A stretch of DNA of 6,983 bases from Clostridia bacterium. Lineage in GTDB: Bacteria > Bacillota > Clostridia > Oscillospirales > CAG-272. The notes under the pieces were generated by a model. That model saw only the letters and a program-made list of their open reading frames with translations, made no database searches and was not told where the DNA came from. Where the stretch lies: positions 1 through 6,983 of the forward strand of contig JAFVRI010000032.1 of assembly GCA_017504335.1 (NCBI GenBank), read 5' to 3'. Both the position numbers and the translations under genes were made by a program. Positions 6,553-6,983 of the stretch are shown one piece after another. Each line of letters begins with the position of its first letter. The first letter of the stretch is position 1.

Positions 6553-6942
6553 ATGTATCAGAATCAAGAGATTTATGAGCATGCTTTGGCGCTTCTTGCT
6601 TTGGGGCATGATCCCAATGAAAACGAGGATTTTGCTGAGCAGGCCCCTTACCATCTTGCTGCCTTCTGCGGTGAAGCGGAAGAAACCGACCGTTGGCTTC
6701 GCTTGTATGGCGGAATCGGATCATCCCCCGATTTTAACCGGATCCGGTTGCCTCTGGAAGATGATTTTCCTCTTTGCGACCGTTTGGCTCCCGTTGCTGC
6801 TCTTTACCTTGCGGCGATGCTGATTCTGGATGAAGATCCCGATCGTTCTCAATTCCTTTACGAACGATACGGCGAAGCGCTGTCCGACGTGCACAACGGC
6901 ATTCCCGCTACCCTTGAATCCATCAAAAATATTTACTTCTGA
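6553..6942 (+). CDS. Probable head-tail adaptor (head-completion protein, P22 gp4-like position)
   Basis: This is a 129-residue, acidic, mostly helical protein seven bases after the capsid gene. In P22-like phages this slot holds gp4, the adaptor that binds the portal underside after packaging and starts the tail. Visible blocks are an N-terminal helix (MYQNQEIYEHALALLAL), a second helix APYHLAAFCGEAEETDRWL (31-49), a loop ending in IRLPLEDDFPLCDRL (64-78), and a helix APVAALYLAAMLILDED (79-95). This LPLE-FPL-DR-AP-YLA pattern is familiar from small head-tail connectors of Clostridia phages. It has no Shine-Dalgarno sequence (the upstream bases read TAAAAACGCT), so it probably depends on ribosomes finishing the capsid gene and would be made at a lower level. 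No other in-frame ATG lies near. The adaptor role is an inference from position and fold type. Confidence 0.65.
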   Translation: MYQNQEIYEHALALLALGHDPNENEDFAEQAPYHLAAFCGEAEETDRWLRLYGGIGSSPDFNRIRLPLEDDFPLCDRLAPVAALYLAAMLILDEDPDRSQFLYERYGEALSDVHNGIPATLESIKNIYF

Positions 6943-6955
6943 CCCGAAACGGTCG

Positions 6956-6983
6956 GGGCGGATGAGAACTTTCTCATCCGCCC
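6956..6983 (+). terminator. Perfect hairpin after the last gene, probable terminator (cut by window end)
   Basis: GGGCGGATGAGA (6956-6967), a four-base loop ACTT, and TCTCATCCGCCC (6972-6983) form a perfect 12-bp GC-rich stem starting 13 bases after the stop codon. The window ends at the last paired base, so neither a longer stem nor the T-run needed for intrinsic termination can be seen. Position and strength suit a terminator closing the head-gene operon or lowering read-through into the tail genes. Confidence 0.65.

Noticed and set aside
1..6983. Stop-codon reassignment (TAG recoding), known in some gut phages
   Set aside because: All seven genes read full-length in the standard code with TGA (five) and TAA (two) stops. 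Absence of TAG in seven stops is not evidence of recoding.
1..6983. Defence system, diversity-generating retroelement, CRISPR array, tRNA or insertion sequence
   Set aside because: No repeat array, reverse transcriptase, transposase, cloverleaf or effector domain is visible on either strand; every sizeable segment is accounted for by phage head genes.

Overview
The window is a compact, co-directional DNA-packaging and head-assembly module of a tailed bacteriophage or prophage. The best match is a short-tailed, P22-like virus. Seven genes all lie on the + strand and fill about 97% of the sequence. No host housekeeping gene, tRNA, rRNA, insertion sequence, CRISPR array, integrase, lysis gene or defence gene is visible, and no stretch over 60 bases lies between genes. 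Strong AGGAGG-type ribosome binding sites, roughly balanced base composition with many CGA/CGC arginine codons, and protein families common in phages of gut Clostridia suggest a Firmicutes (Clostridia/Oscillospirales-like) host. The host call is an inference; no host gene is present to confirm it.

Layout: (1) 23-448, probable small terminase; (2) 445-1752, large terminase with complete ATPase motifs and an RNase H-like nuclease domain, overlapping the first gene by ATGA; (3) 1813-3540, a 575-residue beta-rich protein of the P22 gp10 / tail-nozzle type; (4) 3561-5192, portal; (5) 5143-5658, scaffold, starting inside the portal gene; (6) 5706-6545, major capsid protein; (7) 6553-6942, probable head-tail adaptor; then a perfect 12-bp hairpin at 6956-6983, probably the start of a terminator cut by the window edge.

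How the genes work together (from knowledge of the families): the scaffold and portal nucleate a procapsid of coat protein. The small terminase selects phage DNA, and the large terminase docks on the portal, pumps the DNA in with ATP and cuts it. The adaptor and nozzle then close the portal channel and form the start of the short tail. The portal-scaffold-coat-adaptor run keeps the P22 order (genes 1-8-5-4). The nozzle gene sits between the large terminase and the portal rather than after the adaptor, which is the most unusual feature of the layout.

I found no evidence for an unknown biological system. The observations worth following are the nozzle gene's position and its inserted domain, a glutamate where the third nuclease aspartate is expected in the terminase, an octapeptide repeat in the scaffold's C-terminal region, and several local expression signals.
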